Shown here piece by piece: positions 14,742 through 15,016 of a stretch of 15,016 nt of DNA. A model generated the notes under the pieces. The model did no database searches. It had not been told where the DNA came from and saw only the letters and a program-made list of their open reading frames with translations. A program made the translations under genes and the position numbers. The stretch is taken from the NCBI GenBank assembly GCA_946885765.1, contig CAMPHD010000037.1, positions 1-15,016 on the forward strand, in the 5' to 3' direction. The first letter of the stretch is position 1. Every line of letters starts with the position of its first letter. This DNA comes from an uncultured Thalassospira sp. Its GTDB lineage: Bacteria; Pseudomonadota; Alphaproteobacteria; Rhodospirillales_A; Thalassospiraceae.

Positions 14742-15016
14742 ATGAAGACTTATCGTATTGCTGCCATCCCGGGCGACGGGATTGGTAAAGAGGTTGTTGC
14801 GGCCGGTGTCGAAGTCCTTGACGTGCTGGCAAAGCGCGATGGCGGATTCAACATGATGTTCGATAGCTTCGATTGGGGGTCGGACTATTACAAGAAACAT
14901 GGTGCTATGATGCCTGCTGACGGGCGCGAGCAGATCCGGAACCATGATGCCATCTATTTCGGTGCTGTCGGGGCACCGGACGTACCCGACCATGTGACGC
15001 TTTGGGGCTTGAGGCT
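14742..15016 (+). CDS. Tartrate/D-malate dehydrogenase-type oxidoreductase, N-terminal part (partial)
   Basis: Ninety-one codons are visible before the window ends. The N-terminus has the isocitrate/isopropylmalate dehydrogenase family signature IAAIPGDGIGKEVV, then FDWGSDYYKKHGAMMPADG and AIYFGAVGAPDVPDHVTLWG, which I recognise as characteristic of the tartrate dehydrogenase/decarboxylase and D-malate dehydrogenase branch. These NAD-dependent enzymes oxidise tartrate or malate-type hydroxy acids, often with decarboxylation. The usual GIGPEV reads GIGKEV here. ATG 14742 has a modest AAGAGA at 14730-14735 upstream and begins 51 bases after the fused permease gene on the same strand. The metal- and substrate-binding C-terminal residues lie outside the window. 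Confidence 0.85.
   Translation, partial: MKTYRIAAIPGDGIGKEVVAAGVEVLDVLAKRDGGFNMMFDSFDWGSDYYKKHGAMMPADGREQIRNHDAIYFGAVGAPDVPDHVTLWGLR

Noticed and set aside
1..15016. CRISPR array, insertion sequence or defence cluster
   Set aside because: No spaced direct repeats, transposase-like ORF or defence-type domain was seen in any frame.

Overview
The window reads as alphaproteobacterial chromosome. Gene content and protein style suggest Rhodospirillales, possibly Thalassospira; that genus is an inference from memory, not a database match. It has four blocks.

(1) Positions 1 to about 948 are the right-hand end of an integrated mobile element. This A+T-richer stretch holds the C-terminal part of a probable mobilisation relaxase, a 71-codon ORF nested in another frame, and at 921-948 the isolated 3' end of a tRNA gene (T arm, acceptor strand and CCA). 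No tRNA body lies upstream, so this is the duplicated attachment site typical of tRNA-targeting integrative elements. The intact tRNA and the integrase should lie to the left, outside the window.

(2) Positions 949-8483 form an iron-uptake locus in fecIRABCDE-like order: ECF sigma factor, anti-sigma/transducer FecR, TonB-dependent receptor with an N-terminal signalling domain, periplasmic binding protein, one FecCD-type permease and one ATPase. The receptor takes the chelate across the outer membrane and can signal through FecR to the sigma factor. The ABC importer then carries the substrate across the inner membrane. A Fur-like palindrome overlaps the presumed sigma-gene promoter, and similar hexamers lie in front of the receptor. 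A very strong hairpin terminator separates the receptor from the importer genes and leaves almost no room for a second promoter, so importer expression probably depends on read-through.

(3) Positions 8484-10473 hold a convergent MsbA-type ABC exporter half-transporter on the minus strand. It is separated from the iron locus by a 19-bp perfect hairpin, and its substrate cannot be read from the sequence.

(4) Positions 10474-15016 are a carboxylate-catabolism locus. A minus-strand LysR regulator diverges from a tripartite tricarboxylate transporter (TctC-type binding protein, then a single protein fusing the TctA and TctB membrane subunits). The start of a tartrate/D-malate dehydrogenase-type oxidoreductase follows and runs off the right edge. 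The layout suggests LysR-controlled uptake and oxidation of a hydroxy-dicarboxylate such as tartrate or malate.

I found no CRISPR array, insertion sequence or clearly new defence system. The most unusual items are the island boundary with its nested reading frames, the orphan minus-strand terminator near 1011-1048, the attenuator-like terminator inside the iron operon, and the TctA-TctB fusion.
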